Source: Corallococcus soli (GTDB lineage Bacteria > Myxococcota > Myxococcia > Myxococcales > Myxococcaceae). From it: DNA of 64,000 bases. The notes under the pieces were generated by a model. The model did no database searches. It saw only the letters and a list, made by a program, of their open reading frames with translations, and had not been told where the DNA came from. The first letter of the stretch is position 1; the number at the start of each line of letters is the position of its first letter. The position numbers and the translations under genes were made by a program. The DNA lies in assembly GCF_014930455.1 (NCBI RefSeq), contig NZ_JAAIYO010000010.1, positions 270,730 to 334,729 on the forward strand, written 5' to 3'. Of this stretch, positions 26,730 through 34,422 are shown piece after piece.

Positions 26730-27722
26730 TCAGGCGGGGATGAAGGACGCCTCGCGCGCCCACGCGAGTGCCTGGTCCACCTGCTCCGGGGTGAGCAGGC
26801 CGTTGGACTCGACGATCTCAATCTCCCGCTGCATGTCCGTCTCCAGCAGGTAGGGGCCGTCCGTGTTGATGGTGAACTTCACCTTGCGGTCCCAGAACGT
26901 CTGCATGATGTGCTTGAGCTCGGCCAGGTCCGCCACCGCGCGGGTGTGGATGTTGGACGTGGGGCACAGCTCCAGCGTGATGTTGTTCTCGCGCAGGACC
27001 TTCATCGCGGACTCGTCGTAGGCGGCGCGGATGCCATGGCCGATGCGGTTCGGCTTGAGCTTCTCCACCGCCGCCATCAGGCCCTCGGAGCCCGTGCCGG
27101 CCGTCTCGCCGGTGTGCACGGTGCACTTGAGGCCGCCCTTGCGCGCGCGGGCGTACAGGTCCTCGTACTCCGCGAGCGCGGGCTTGTGCTCCATGGCGTC
27201 GCGCTCCGTGCCGGCCAGGTCGATGCCGTACACGCCGCGGTTGCGGTACTTGATGGCCTTCTCCACGATGATGCTGTTGAGCTTGTGGTCGAACTCGCGG
27301 GCCAGGCAGAAGATGAAGCCCACCTTCACGCCGTACTCCAGCACCGCGCGGTCCATGCCCCGGAGCGCGGCGTGGATGATGTGGTCCAGGTCCAGCTCGG
27401 AGGACAGGTTGCGCTTCATCGGGTTGAAGCGCAGCTCGATCTGCGTGACGCGGCTGCCCCGGTACTCCTTGCCAATCACCTCGTAGACGGAGCGCTCGAT
27501 GGCGCTGGGAGAGGATTGGATCTTCTCCGTCCAGGTGTGGAGGATCTTCAGGTAGTCGTCGAGGCTGCCCACCTTGCCCGGACGGGAGGTGATGAGCTCG
27601 ACGAAGTCGAAGTAGTTTTTGACCGGGAGCTTGAAGCCCTGTTGGTGGGCAATGGACCACAGGATGTGCGGGGCTACCGCGCCACCCACGTGGATGTGGA
27701 GGTCAATGAGGTCGCGAACCAT
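26730..27722 (-). CDS. adenosine deaminase family amidohydrolase with altered pocket residues
   Basis: A 330-residue TIM-barrel metallohydrolase. Zinc ligands and catalytic residues of adenosine deaminases are present: HIH (9-11), HTGE (203-206, His ligand and catalytic Glu), RIGHG (His229) and Asp288 in NTDGP. Two residues that contact adenosine in characterised enzymes differ. The Asp two positions after HxH (mouse D19, ribose 5'-OH) is Gly13, and the second Asp of TDDP (mouse D296, purine N7) is Gly289. The enzyme should be active, but perhaps on another aminopurine or nucleoside. It is immediately upstream of pyrD, which would fit nucleotide salvage. Confidence 0.85.
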   Translation of the reverse strand: MVRDLIDLHIHVGGAVAPHILWSIAHQQGFKLPVKNYFDFVELITSRPGKVGSLDDYLKILHTWTEKIQSSPSAIERSVYEVIGKEYRGSRVTQIELRFNPMKRNLSSELDLDHIIHAALRGMDRAVLEYGVKVGFIFCLAREFDHKLNSIIVEKAIKYRNRGVYGIDLAGTERDAMEHKPALAEYEDLYARARKGGLKCTVHTGETAGTGSEGLMAAVEKLKPNRIGHGIRAAYDESAMKVLRENNITLELCPTSNIHTRAVADLAELKHIMQTFWDRKVKFTINTDGPYLLETDMQREIEIVESNGLLTPEQVDQALAWAREASFIPA

Positions 27723-27758
27723 GGCGGCATGTATGCACAGCCACGGCCACGCGTAAAG

Positions 27759-28460
27759 CTATCGGCGAAGCAGCACGTACACCGCGCCCGTTCCTCCGTC
27801 CTGCGGGCGTGCGCTGGCGAACGCGAGCACCAGCCGCTCCATCCGCTTCTGCCCAAGCCACACCTTCAACCCCTCCTTCAGCACCGGCACCTGCTCCTTG
27901 GAGTTCAAACCGCGCCCGTGGATGATGAGGACGCAGCGCTTCTTGGAGCGCTGGCTGTCGGACAGGAAGCGCTCCACGGCGCCCCGGGCCTCGGCGGCCG
28001 TCTTGCCGTGCAGGTCCAACGTGTCCTGCACGGAGAAGTCGCCCCGGCGCAGCGAGCGCAGCAGGTTGCGGTCCACGCCGGGGGCGGCGCCCTCGATGAA
28101 CTCGTTCGAGTCCGCGACGTCGAAGCCGCCCTCGCCGGCGACCAGCTCCGACAGCTGGGCCAGGGCCTCCGCGTTGTCGTCGATGAGCTCCGGCAGGCGC
28201 GGGTTCACCTTGGGGGCCTCGCCCCGGTTCGTCATCTGCTGCACGCCGTCCATGGCGGAGAAGAAGAGGCCCACGTCGTCGTCCTCCGGCCGGGCCTTGG
28301 CGGCCTTCACGGGCTTCGCGACGACCTTCTTCTTCGCGGCGGCCTCCGCGGCGGCCTTCTGCTGTTCCTGCTTCTCCTGGTCCTGGAGCGTCTTGATGGC
28401 GGACTTGAAGGGGTTGTTCTGGAAGGCCGCTTCCTTCTTCTTCGGGGGCTGCTTGCTCAT
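27759..28460 (-). CDS. Smr-domain protein (putative endonuclease)
   Basis: A 233-residue protein with a lysine/alanine-rich N-terminal half and a C-terminal Smr domain (about residues 145-233): TLDLHGKTAAEA, the signature HGRGLNS and GGTGAVYVLL. Smr domains occur as the tail of MutS2 and as stand-alone proteins; several nick DNA or cleave RNA, including in ribosome rescue. The acidic linker (EDDDVGLFFSAMDGV) is typical of proteobacterial stand-alone Smr proteins. Gene order on the minus strand is TerB/J protein, Smr, deaminase, pyrD with short gaps. Confidence 0.9.
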   Translation of the reverse strand: MSKQPPKKKEAAFQNNPFKSAIKTLQDQEKQEQQKAAAEAAAKKKVVAKPVKAAKARPEDDDVGLFFSAMDGVQQMTNRGEAPKVNPRLPELIDDNAEALAQLSELVAGEGGFDVADSNEFIEGAAPGVDRNLLRSLRRGDFSVQDTLDLHGKTAAEARGAVERFLSDSQRSKKRCVLIIHGRGLNSKEQVPVLKEGLKVWLGQKRMERLVLAFASARPQDGGTGAVYVLLRR

Positions 28461-28484
28461 GGGGTTCCCATTCTCTAACCCGGA

Positions 28485-29318
28485 CTACAGGTCGCGCAGC
28501 TTCCTGATTGTCTCGTAGGCGTCGCGGATCTCCTGGAAGCGGCGGGCGGCCTTCTCGGTGGCCTTGGGGCCCAGGCCGGCGGACTTGTCCGGGTGGTGGG
28601 CGGCGGCGAGCTTGCGGAAGGCGGCCTTCACCTCCGCGTTGGTGGCGTCCGGCTTCAGGCCCAGGCTCTCGAAGTGGGGGGTGGCGTCGCCCAGGTGCTG
28701 GCGGGCCAGGGCCTGGATCTTCTCGTCCGGGATGCCCAGGCCGTCCGCCATGCGGCGCAGGACCTCCGTCTCCGAGCGCTGCATGTGCCCGTCCGCCAGC
28801 GCCATCTCATAGAGGGCGTCCAGCAGGCGCAGCCGCTCGTCCGCCGGCAGGGCTTCCTGGCAGGCGGCGAGCGCCTCGGCGGCCTTCAGGGAGGCGGGCC
28901 GGGCGATGAACTGCTTCAGGTACCGGCCCACGGACTGGACGGTGAAGGCGTCGGCGTGGAGGACCTCCTCGAAGTAGCGGCGGATCTCCCGGACCTCCTC
29001 GCGGCGCAGCTCGCCGTCCGCGCGGGCCACGTCCATGAAGAGGGCGACGATGGCGTGGTCGAGCGGATCCTCCTCCGGCGCCTCCACGGCGCGGTGCTCC
29101 CCGGGCATGGGGCCGGTGCGGCGGGGCGGGGGGCGCTCGGGCGCGGTGGGGAAGTCGGAGAACAGCTCGGGGGACTGGGGGGGCGGGGCGTTCTGTTCGT
29201 CGAAGTAGTGACCCAGCGCGACGCCCGCGATGAGGGCGAGCACGATGGCCCAGGGCCCGCCAATGAGGAGGCCGAGCATGAGTCCAACCATCGCCCCGAG
29301 AACTTTTCCTGCGCCCAT
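28485..29318 (-). CDS. DjlA-like membrane co-chaperone (TerB + J-domain)
   Basis: A 277-residue protein with an N-terminal hydrophobic region (residues 5-40, one or two membrane passes), a proline-rich spacer, a TerB-like helical domain (about 85-195; IVALFMDVARADGELR and YEMALADGHMQRSE) and a C-terminal J-domain. The J-domain contains HPD (HHPDKSAG) and ends in a short basic tail. This order matches DjlA, an inner-membrane J-protein acting with DnaK in envelope stress and capsule control in enterics. The ATG complementary to 29316-29318 gives the membrane segment directly. It is divergent from folD, with 51 bases between the starts. Confidence 0.88.
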   Translation of the reverse strand: MGAGKVLGAMVGLMLGLLIGGPWAIVLALIAGVALGHYFDEQNAPPPQSPELFSDFPTAPERPPPRRTGPMPGEHRAVEAPEEDPLDHAIVALFMDVARADGELRREEVREIRRYFEEVLHADAFTVQSVGRYLKQFIARPASLKAAEALAACQEALPADERLRLLDALYEMALADGHMQRSETEVLRRMADGLGIPDEKIQALARQHLGDATPHFESLGLKPDATNAEVKAAFRKLAAAHHPDKSAGLGPKATEKAARRFQEIRDAYETIRKLRDL

Positions 29319-29369
29319 GGGTTCGCTTCGCTCCCTTGAATCCACCCAGTTTTGCATAAGGTGCGCCGC

Positions 29370-30221
29370 ATGACGGCCCAGTTGATCGACGGCAAGGCAG
29401 TGGCGGCGCGCGTGCGGGCGGAAATCAAGGAGGAGGTGGCGCGGCTGAAGGCGGAGCGCGGCATCACCCCCGGGCTCGCGGTGGTGCGTGTAGGTGAGGA
29501 TCCCGCCTCGAAAATCTACGTGACGGGGAAGAAGAAGGCCGCCGAGGAGGTGGGCTTCAACTCCTGGGAGCACCACCCGGACGCGTCCATCACCCAGGAC
29601 GAGCTTCTGGCGCTGGTGCACCAGCTCAATGAGGACCCGGCGGTGCACGGCATCCTGGTGCAGCTGCCGCTGCCCAAGCACCTGGACGCGGACGCCATCA
29701 TCTCCGCGGTGAAGCCGGAGAAGGACGCGGACGGCTTCCACCCGATGAACGCGGGCAACCTGCTGCTGGGCCGGCCGGCGACGCGCGCGTGCACGCCCTG
29801 GGGCGTGATGCGGCTGCTGGAGGAGGTGGGGTGCAACCCGGCGGGCAAGCGGGCGGTTGTGGTGGGCCGCAGCAACATCGTGGGCAAGCCCCAGGCGCTG
29901 ATGCTGCTCCAGAAGGATGCGACGGTGACGGTATGCCACCGCAAGAGCGACCTGCCGGCGGAGGTGGCGCAGGCGGACATCCTGGTGGTCGCCGTGGGCG
30001 TGCCGGAGCTGGTGAAGGGCGCGTGGATCAAGCCCGGCGCGGTCGTCATCGACGTGGGGATGAACCGCAAGGCGGACGGCAAGCTGGTGGGCGACGTGGA
30101 GTTCGCCGCGGCGGCCGAGAGGGCTTCGTTCATCACCCCGGTGCCCGGCGGCGTGGGCCCGATGACCATCGCCATGCTGATGAAGAACACGCTGGAAGCG
30201 GCGCAGCGCGCCGGGAAGTAG
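29370..30221 (+). CDS. folD: methylenetetrahydrofolate dehydrogenase/cyclohydrolase
   Basis: Bifunctional cytoplasmic enzyme interconverting 5,10-methylene-, methenyl- and 10-formyl-tetrahydrofolate with NADP. The catalytic lysine is in [35 protein letters not shown], the NADP motif [12 protein letters not shown] and [15 protein letters not shown] are all intact. The ATG at 29370 gives 283 residues; the in-frame ATG 18 bases upstream is less likely. It serves the same one-carbon pool as metF and gcvTHP located 6-11 kb away. Confidence 0.97.
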   Translation: MTAQLIDGKAVAARVRAEIKEEVARLKAERGITPGLAVVRVGEDPASKIYVTGKKKAAEEVGFNSWEHHPDASITQDELLALVHQLNEDPAVHGILVQLPLPKHLDADAIISAVKPEKDADGFHPMNAGNLLLGRPATRACTPWGVMRLLEEVGCNPAGKRAVVVGRSNIVGKPQALMLLQKDATVTVCHRKSDLPAEVAQADILVVAVGVPELVKGAWIKPGAVVIDVGMNRKADGKLVGDVEFAAAAERASFITPVPGGVGPMTIAMLMKNTLEAAQRAGK

Positions 30222-30236
30222 CACGCGTGACACGGA

Positions 30237-30263
30237 CCTCCCTGCCGGTGGATGGCAGGGAGG
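30237..30263 (+). terminator. possible terminator hairpin after folD
   Basis: A perfect 10-bp stem (CCTCCCTGCC with its complement, 7-base loop) starts 15 bases past the folD stop. There is no T run, so it could be an RNA-stabilising hairpin instead of a true intrinsic terminator. Confidence 0.4.
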
Positions 30264-30363
30264 CCGGTCCCCTCAGGTCCAGCCTGCGACCAAGAGGGGC
30301 ACCCCTGCCACGGGCTTCATCACCAGGAGGAAGCCGGTTCCACTGCGGCGCGCGGCCCCTGCT

Positions 30364-30885
30364 TCACGGCTGGGTGCTCTGGGCGCCCTGCGTGAGGAAT
30401 GGGAAGTCGAGGTGCCAGAACGATGCCTTCACTCCGCCCCTGGACTCACACTCCGACTCGAACTGCATGGCCTTCACGAAGCAGCTCTCCTCAATCTCAT
30501 TGCAGGAGGCCTCCGTGTTGTCCTGACACATGCCCGTCCAGCTACCGGTCACGATGGGGATGGGATTCCCACCGTTGTCACAGTCCGTGCACTGGAGCTC
30601 CGCCAGGTCCAGGTTCCCCATGTACTCGGCGACCGTCGTCGTGCCAGGGGAATGGTCAAAGCGCACGAAGCCACCATTCCCAGCGCAGGCGATGGTCGCG
30701 ATGACAGGGTCATCATCGCAGTCGGTCTGATGATTCATGTCGTACAGGCAGCGGATGACCGTGCCATTGCCGCAGACATAGACCAGGAAGTCGTTCTGGC
30801 ATTCGACCTTGTAGGCCCAGCTCGCGACCGGAGCGATGGCGAAGGCAAGAGCCAGCAAGGGAAGGACACGGCGGATGGCGGACAT
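30364..30885 (-). CDS. small cysteine-rich secreted protein
   Basis: A 173-residue protein with a Sec signal peptide (cleavage near VASWA, residue 24) and a mature part carrying 11 cysteines, several in CxxC or Cx2-6C spacing (QCTDCDNGG; ASCNEIEESC). This implies a disulfide-stabilised extracellular fold. No named domain is recognisable. Codon use is visibly less GC-rich than in flanking housekeeping genes, and it lies at the left edge of the accessory region. Function unknown. Confidence 0.7.
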   Translation of the reverse strand: MSAIRRVLPLLALAFAIAPVASWAYKVECQNDFLVYVCGNGTVIRCLYDMNHQTDCDDDPVIATIACAGNGGFVRFDHSPGTTTVAEYMGNLDLAELQCTDCDNGGNPIPIVTGSWTGMCQDNTEASCNEIEESCFVKAMQFESECESRGGVKASFWHLDFPFLTQGAQSTQP

Positions 30886-31199
30886 GCAGACCTCGACTCA
30901 ATCAGGGTTGGGGGGCGTATGGAGCCGGAAACCTGCTCTTCATTAAAATCCGGCTCAGCTGGTTTCCAAGGTACCTGGAGCGAAGCGGTTGGGACAAGTC
31001 CTGGGTCAGCGTTCACGGCGGCCGGTGGTTGCGGGCGTGAACCCTGACCGCTCAGGCAAAAACCATCCCGTGAGCGGTTTCGTCTGGCTTTCTGATTATC
31101 GCCACCCACGAAGACATGGCTTTGGAGGGGATGTGTATGGCGGGAGATTCGTGGTCAGGGTGGTTTTGAAAAGGATGACCGCTGGGCTACAAGGGAGGA
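30886..31199. other. 314-bp AT-richer intergenic region
   Basis: It separates the cysteine-rich protein gene from the ADP-ribosylglycohydrolase gene, which are divergent. No gene seen. One clean hairpin lies at 31047-31078 (ACCGCTCA paired with TGAGCGGT), which might be an operator or a structured leader. The base composition is less GC-rich than the core genes. Confidence 0.45.
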
Positions 31200-32153
31200 A
31201 TGGTGAGTCGCGAAGAGCGCATGTCGGGAGGCTTGTATGGGCTGCTCATCGGGGATGCCCTGGGCGTCCCGTATGAGTTTCACGGTCCTGAATTGATTCC
31301 AGCGCCGGAGGCCATTGAGTACACACCGCCCCCGGGCTTCCACCGTGCGCACGAAGGCGTACCGCCCGGCACCTGGTCGGACGATGGCGCCCATGCGCTG
31401 TGTCTGCTGGATTCGCTGACGTACCAGAAGGGGCTCGACTGTGAGGACCTGGGTCGGCGTCTGGTGAACTGGTACGACTGGGGTTACTTGGCGGTGGAGG
31501 GCCAGGTGTTCGACGTGGGAATCCAGACGCGCAATGCGCTGGGACGGCTCCGGGACGGCACGCCCGCGCTGCTCGCCGGGCCGGATGGAGAGAAGGACAA
31601 CGGCAATGGCTCGCTGATGCGCGTGCTGCCCCTGGCGCTGTGGCACCGGGGCACGGACGCGGCGCTGGCCTCGGATGCGGCGCTGGCCTCGGATGCGATG
31701 GCGCAGTCGCGCGTCACGCACGGGCACCTGCGCTCCCAGGTGTGCTGCGCGGTGTATTGCCTCTGGGCGCGGCGGATGTTGGAAGGCGCGGCGGACCCGT
31801 GGGCGGAGGCCGTGGCCACCTTCCGCGCGCTGTACCCGGAGGAGCACCCCGCCAGGGCGGAGCTGGACACGCACGTCCGCCCGGAGGACCTGACGCCGGG
31901 GAAGGGGAGTGGCTACGTGGTGGACTGCCTGCGCTCCGCCCGTGACTGCGTGGCGAAGGGCTGCACCTACGAGGAGGTCGTCAAGGCGGCCATCCGGCTG
32001 GGCCACGACACGGACACCACGGCCGCGGTGGCGGGCGGCATCGCGGGCCTCCAGTACGGCCTGAAAGGGATTCCGCACCGCTGGCGCTCGATGCTTCGCG
32101 GTGAGGAGCTGGTGGCGCCGCTCCTCGACCGGCTGCTGAAGCCCCAACCCTGA
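31200..32153 (+). CDS. ADP-ribosylglycohydrolase family protein
   Basis: A 317-residue hydrolase of the DraG/ARH family, which removes ADP-ribose from proteins or small molecules using two metal ions. Motifs: GDALGVPYEF, TWSDDGAHALCLLDSL (metal-binding T-x-D-D), DNGNGSLMRVLPLAL and HDTDTTAAVAGGIAG (second D-x-D-T metal site). A tandem duplication gives AALASDAALASD around residue 155. The start is either ATG 31200 or the adjacent GTG 31203; the GGAGGA just upstream is better spaced for GTG. Its last 142 bases are duplicated 2.2 kb downstream. Confidence 0.9.
   Translation: MVSREERMSGGLYGLLIGDALGVPYEFHGPELIPAPEAIEYTPPPGFHRAHEGVPPGTWSDDGAHALCLLDSLTYQKGLDCEDLGRRLVNWYDWGYLAVEGQVFDVGIQTRNALGRLRDGTPALLAGPDGEKDNGNGSLMRVLPLALWHRGTDAALASDAALASDAMAQSRVTHGHLRSQVCCAVYCLWARRMLEGAADPWAEAVATFRALYPEEHPARAELDTHVRPEDLTPGKGSGYVVDCLRSARDCVAKGCTYEEVVKAAIRLGHDTDTTAAVAGGIAGLQYGLKGIPHRWRSMLRGEELVAPLLDRLLKPQP
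31659..31694 (+). repeat. two exact tandem 18-bp units in the ADP-ribosylglycohydrolase gene
   Basis: GCGGCGCTGGCCTCGGAT occurs twice in succession, encoding AALASD twice. The in-frame duplication is absent from the expected family pattern and is probably a recent slippage event in a surface loop. Confidence 0.85.
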
Positions 32154-32183
32154 CGGCGCTCAGTCCGGGAAGATCTCCAGCAC
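32012..32183. repeat. 172-bp direct repeat, left copy
   Basis: This copy is the authentic 3' end of the ADP-ribosylglycohydrolase gene plus the first 24 bases of the hom 3' end. It matches 34251-34422 at 170 of 172 positions. The two differences are A/G within CTGAAAGGG and T/G within ATGCTTCGC. Together with the right copy it brackets the toxin/immunity-like cassette. Confidence 0.97.
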
Positions 32184-32293
32184 ACAGCAGCAGGTGGCTG
32201 GTGTTGTTGAGCACGCCCTCGAACCAGCCCAGCCTGCCCAACGCCAGGTCGCGGCGGCACAGCGGCACAGCGGCATCGCCGCGCCCGCCGCGC
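32160..32293 (-). pseudogene. decayed fragment of the homoserine dehydrogenase gene
   Basis: Minus-strand remnant of hom. Bases 32160-32183 match the hom 3' end including its stop codon. Bases 32183-32293 then match an internal part of hom (34862-34973) with five substitutions and one 1-bp deletion. The intervening 439 bases of hom (34423-34861) are missing, which also breaks the frame. It cannot be expressed as a protein. Confidence 0.9.
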
Positions 32294-32498
32294 TTTGCCA
32301 TTTCTGGCCCGTGCTGCATCCACGCCCATGGATCCTCTGCGGCTTCAATTCTGCCTGATGGGGCCGTGTCCCGCGCTGGGCCCTGGATTGCTGGGGTCCT
32401 GCCACACCAAGCACCCTTGCCGTCAGCGCATGCTGGCATACTCCAGAATGGACCCCCTCTGACCCGAAGCTTCCTGTCCTGGTGGAAAGGCTGTGGTC

Positions 32499-33416
32499 AT
32501 GCGTTCCCGCGCTTGCATTGGACTCCTCCTTTTCCTCTCCGCTTGCGCTACGCGGCCACCGCCTCCCAGCGCGCGTGGAACTCGGAGCCAGAGGGTTGCC
32601 AACCTCCAGCGAGCGGCTGCGCTGCCCTGGACGGACGGCGGACAGTGCGTTGTCCACGAGGCTTCCGAGCCTTGGCCCGTCCTGGTGGAGAGGTGTTATC
32701 AGGCCCTCGACCATGACCGGATTGAGTTCCACGACACTGCGGGAAGATGCGCGGTCGCCTCTGCGGGTGCTGGTGCCATGGGAGTCGGGCTCTGCGTTCT
32801 GGTGGCTCCTGAGCTCGTTGTGGGAGCCGTGATCGTCCTTGGCGTGGTGGTGGTCGCCGTCGCCATCAAGGAAGAACTGGATGCATATGAGCTACGCCAC
32901 TCCTACCCCGAGGAAGCAGGGACCTCACGAGGAACGAAGGTGGCATCCCGGGAAGCTGAGGCTCAACGCAAGCCCAAGCTGAAGCCCGAGCCAGCGGGGC
33001 AGGACTGGCAGCCTCCGGTGCCACCCGTGCATGTGGACCAGACGGGCCGCGCCAGTTGCGAACCTGTTCCAGTTCCCCACGCGGGCGGAGATACCTCGCA
33101 TAACGAGTGCGCTGACGAGTTCCCTCCCAATCGTTATCCCGGGATGGACGTGCTCGTTGGTGGTGTGCGCTTCGATGCGTTGCAAGTCGGCGTGCGCGTG
33201 CTGTGGGAAATCAAGACCCAGCAATTCGACTCGTACAGTAAATTCATCCGGAGGCGGGAGATTGAAACGGAGTTGGAGCAAATAGAAAGGGAGCAAGACG
33301 CGGCGGCGGCATGCGGATATGGCTACGTGATCGGGGTGAGCACCCAAGCACACAAAGACGCGCTGCTCGGAGCCCTTCCATCCCTCAAGATCGTCGTCAC
33401 GGGATGCAAACGATGA
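32499..33416 (+). CDS. lipoprotein with C-terminal nuclease-like (DUF6310-type) domain, putative toxin
   Basis: A 305-residue protein with a lipoprotein signal (lipobox LSAC, Cys16), a hydrophobic segment around residues 85-125 (VLVAPELVVGAVIVLGVVV), a charged Lys/Pro linker and a C-terminal ~110-residue domain. The last contains CADEFPPNRYPGMDV and VLWEIKTQQFDSYSKFI; the D...E-x-K arrangement (WEIKT) resembles PD-(D/E)xK nucleases, and I recall this as DUF6310 in myxobacteria. Cysteines in this domain (ECADEF; ACGYGY; TGCKR) may pair. The downstream gene overlaps by ATGA, as in toxin-immunity pairs. Toxin function is inferred. Codon use in the 3' half is more AT-rich than usual here. Confidence 0.72.
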   Translation: MRSRACIGLLLFLSACATRPPPPSARGTRSQRVANLQRAAALPWTDGGQCVVHEASEPWPVLVERCYQALDHDRIEFHDTAGRCAVASAGAGAMGVGLCVLVAPELVVGAVIVLGVVVVAVAIKEELDAYELRHSYPEEAGTSRGTKVASREAEAQRKPKLKPEPAGQDWQPPVPPVHVDQTGRASCEPVPVPHAGGDTSHNECADEFPPNRYPGMDVLVGGVRFDALQVGVRVLWEIKTQQFDSYSKFIRRREIETELEQIEREQDAAAACGYGYVIGVSTQAHKDALLGALPSLKIVVTGCKR

Positions 33417-34168
33417 CCGCTCGAAATGAACTTGTTCTGACTGTCTACACGCCAGCGCTCCAGGCCGATGATGGCCGCACACTCGCTGTCGTCCGTGGCA
33501 TGGAGCGAGCGCTGCCCGGCCTACGCCTGAAGTGGGAAGTGGGCGAAGGAGGGCGCCCCATCGAGTTACCGCAACGCGACGCCTGGCTCGTTGAGGCAAC
33601 AGCACGCGGAAAGCTCCCGCTCCTGTGCAATGGCGACGAGAGCCATCCCGTGACGGTTTCGGGAAGGGGAAGATCGGGACGCCTCAGTCCGGGCGGTCAG
33701 CCGCAGCTCCACGTTCAGGCGGAGTTGCCACTGGATGCGACTGTTATCGCGGCAGCGGGGGAGCTGCTGGAGCATGTGGGGGAGGGCGCACGCGCGTTCT
33801 GGGGGCACGCGACTCCGGATGCCGCTGCGCTGGACATCGCGTATCAGATAGCCCCCACGCTGGAGGGACCGCCGTCCCCACGCCGGGGGTTGCCCGCACT
33901 GAAGCTCTTCGAGCACATCCGCTCGCCCGAGATTCCCTATTACCTCGGGTGGCTGAACTATTGGTCTGCCCCCGCCGCGCAGGCCATCGGGTTCCCGGAC
34001 CCGACCCGTGACGCAGAGCTGCTGTCGCGGGCGTGGCGCACGGCATCGGGTGGGTGGCTCGTGCAGCTCACCGACACGCCGCTCGACCTGGACAACCCCG
34101 CCCACCTGGACGCGCTCCTTCGGGCCTATGAGCGCTTCCCGGAGATCGGCGGGCGTGCAGCGCCTTGA
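33413..34168 (+). CDS. DUF5953-type protein, putative immunity partner
   Basis: A 251-residue soluble protein whose ATG overlaps the stop of the upstream lipoprotein gene (ATGA at 33413-33416). An in-frame ATG at 33404 is the alternative start. It has no signal peptide, membrane segment or known catalytic motif; TPALQADDGRTLAVVRGMERALPGLRL and EIPYYLGWLNYWSAPAAQAIGFPDP are the most distinctive parts. From memory it resembles DUF5953, a family seen in Myxococcaceae next to toxin-like genes. A cytoplasmic immunity role fits the coupling but is inference. Confidence 0.65.
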   Translation: MTARNELVLTVYTPALQADDGRTLAVVRGMERALPGLRLKWEVGEGGRPIELPQRDAWLVEATARGKLPLLCNGDESHPVTVSGRGRSGRLSPGGQPQLHVQAELPLDATVIAAAGELLEHVGEGARAFWGHATPDAAALDIAYQIAPTLEGPPSPRRGLPALKLFEHIRSPEIPYYLGWLNYWSAPAAQAIGFPDPTRDAELLSRAWRTASGGWLVQLTDTPLDLDNPAHLDALLRAYERFPEIGGRAAP

Positions 34169-34250
34169 CTTGATTCGGCGGATTGGGATGCCGCTCCGAC
34201 TGTAGGAAAGAGGCCCACTGCACGGATGGCCGAGCCTCCCTGGATTTTGT

Positions 34251-34422
34251 GGACACCACGGCCGCGGTGGCGGGCGGCATCGCGGGCCTCCAGTACGGCC
34301 TGAAGGGGATTCCGCACCGCTGGCGCTCGATGCTGCGCGGTGAGGAGCTGGTGGCGCCGCTCCTCGACCGGCTGCTGAAGCCCCAACCCTGACGGCGCTC
34401 AGTCCGGGAAGATCTCCAGCAC
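34251..34422. repeat. 172-bp direct repeat, right copy
   Basis: This is the second copy of 32012-32183 with two mismatches. It runs from a truncated ADP-ribosylglycohydrolase 3' end into the first 24 bases of the intact hom 3' end, so this copy holds the real hom terminus. The left boundary is abrupt: the base before the match (34250) already differs. Confidence 0.97.
34252..34392 (+). pseudogene. 3' fragment of the ADP-ribosylglycohydrolase gene
   Basis: It encodes the last 46 residues of the intact gene (from DTTAAVAGGIAGLQYG to the stop) and nothing upstream of them. There is no start with the missing catalytic region, so it is a non-functional duplicate left by the rearrangement that placed the toxin-like cassette. 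Confidence 0.92.

Noticed and set aside
31047..31078. Intrinsic terminator upstream of the ADP-ribosylglycohydrolase gene
   Set aside because: An 8-bp stem exists, but the following sequence has only a short T run and lies between divergent genes where no transcript needs ending; left as an unassigned hairpin.
34183..34392. 69-codon ORF as a new small gene
   Set aside because: Its last 46 codons are the duplicated end of the ADP-ribosylglycohydrolase gene, so it is a fragment and not a separate gene.
32012..34422. Insertion sequence or composite transposon
   Set aside because: Direct repeats are present but there is no transposase, no terminal inverted repeats, and the repeats are duplicated host gene ends rather than element ends.
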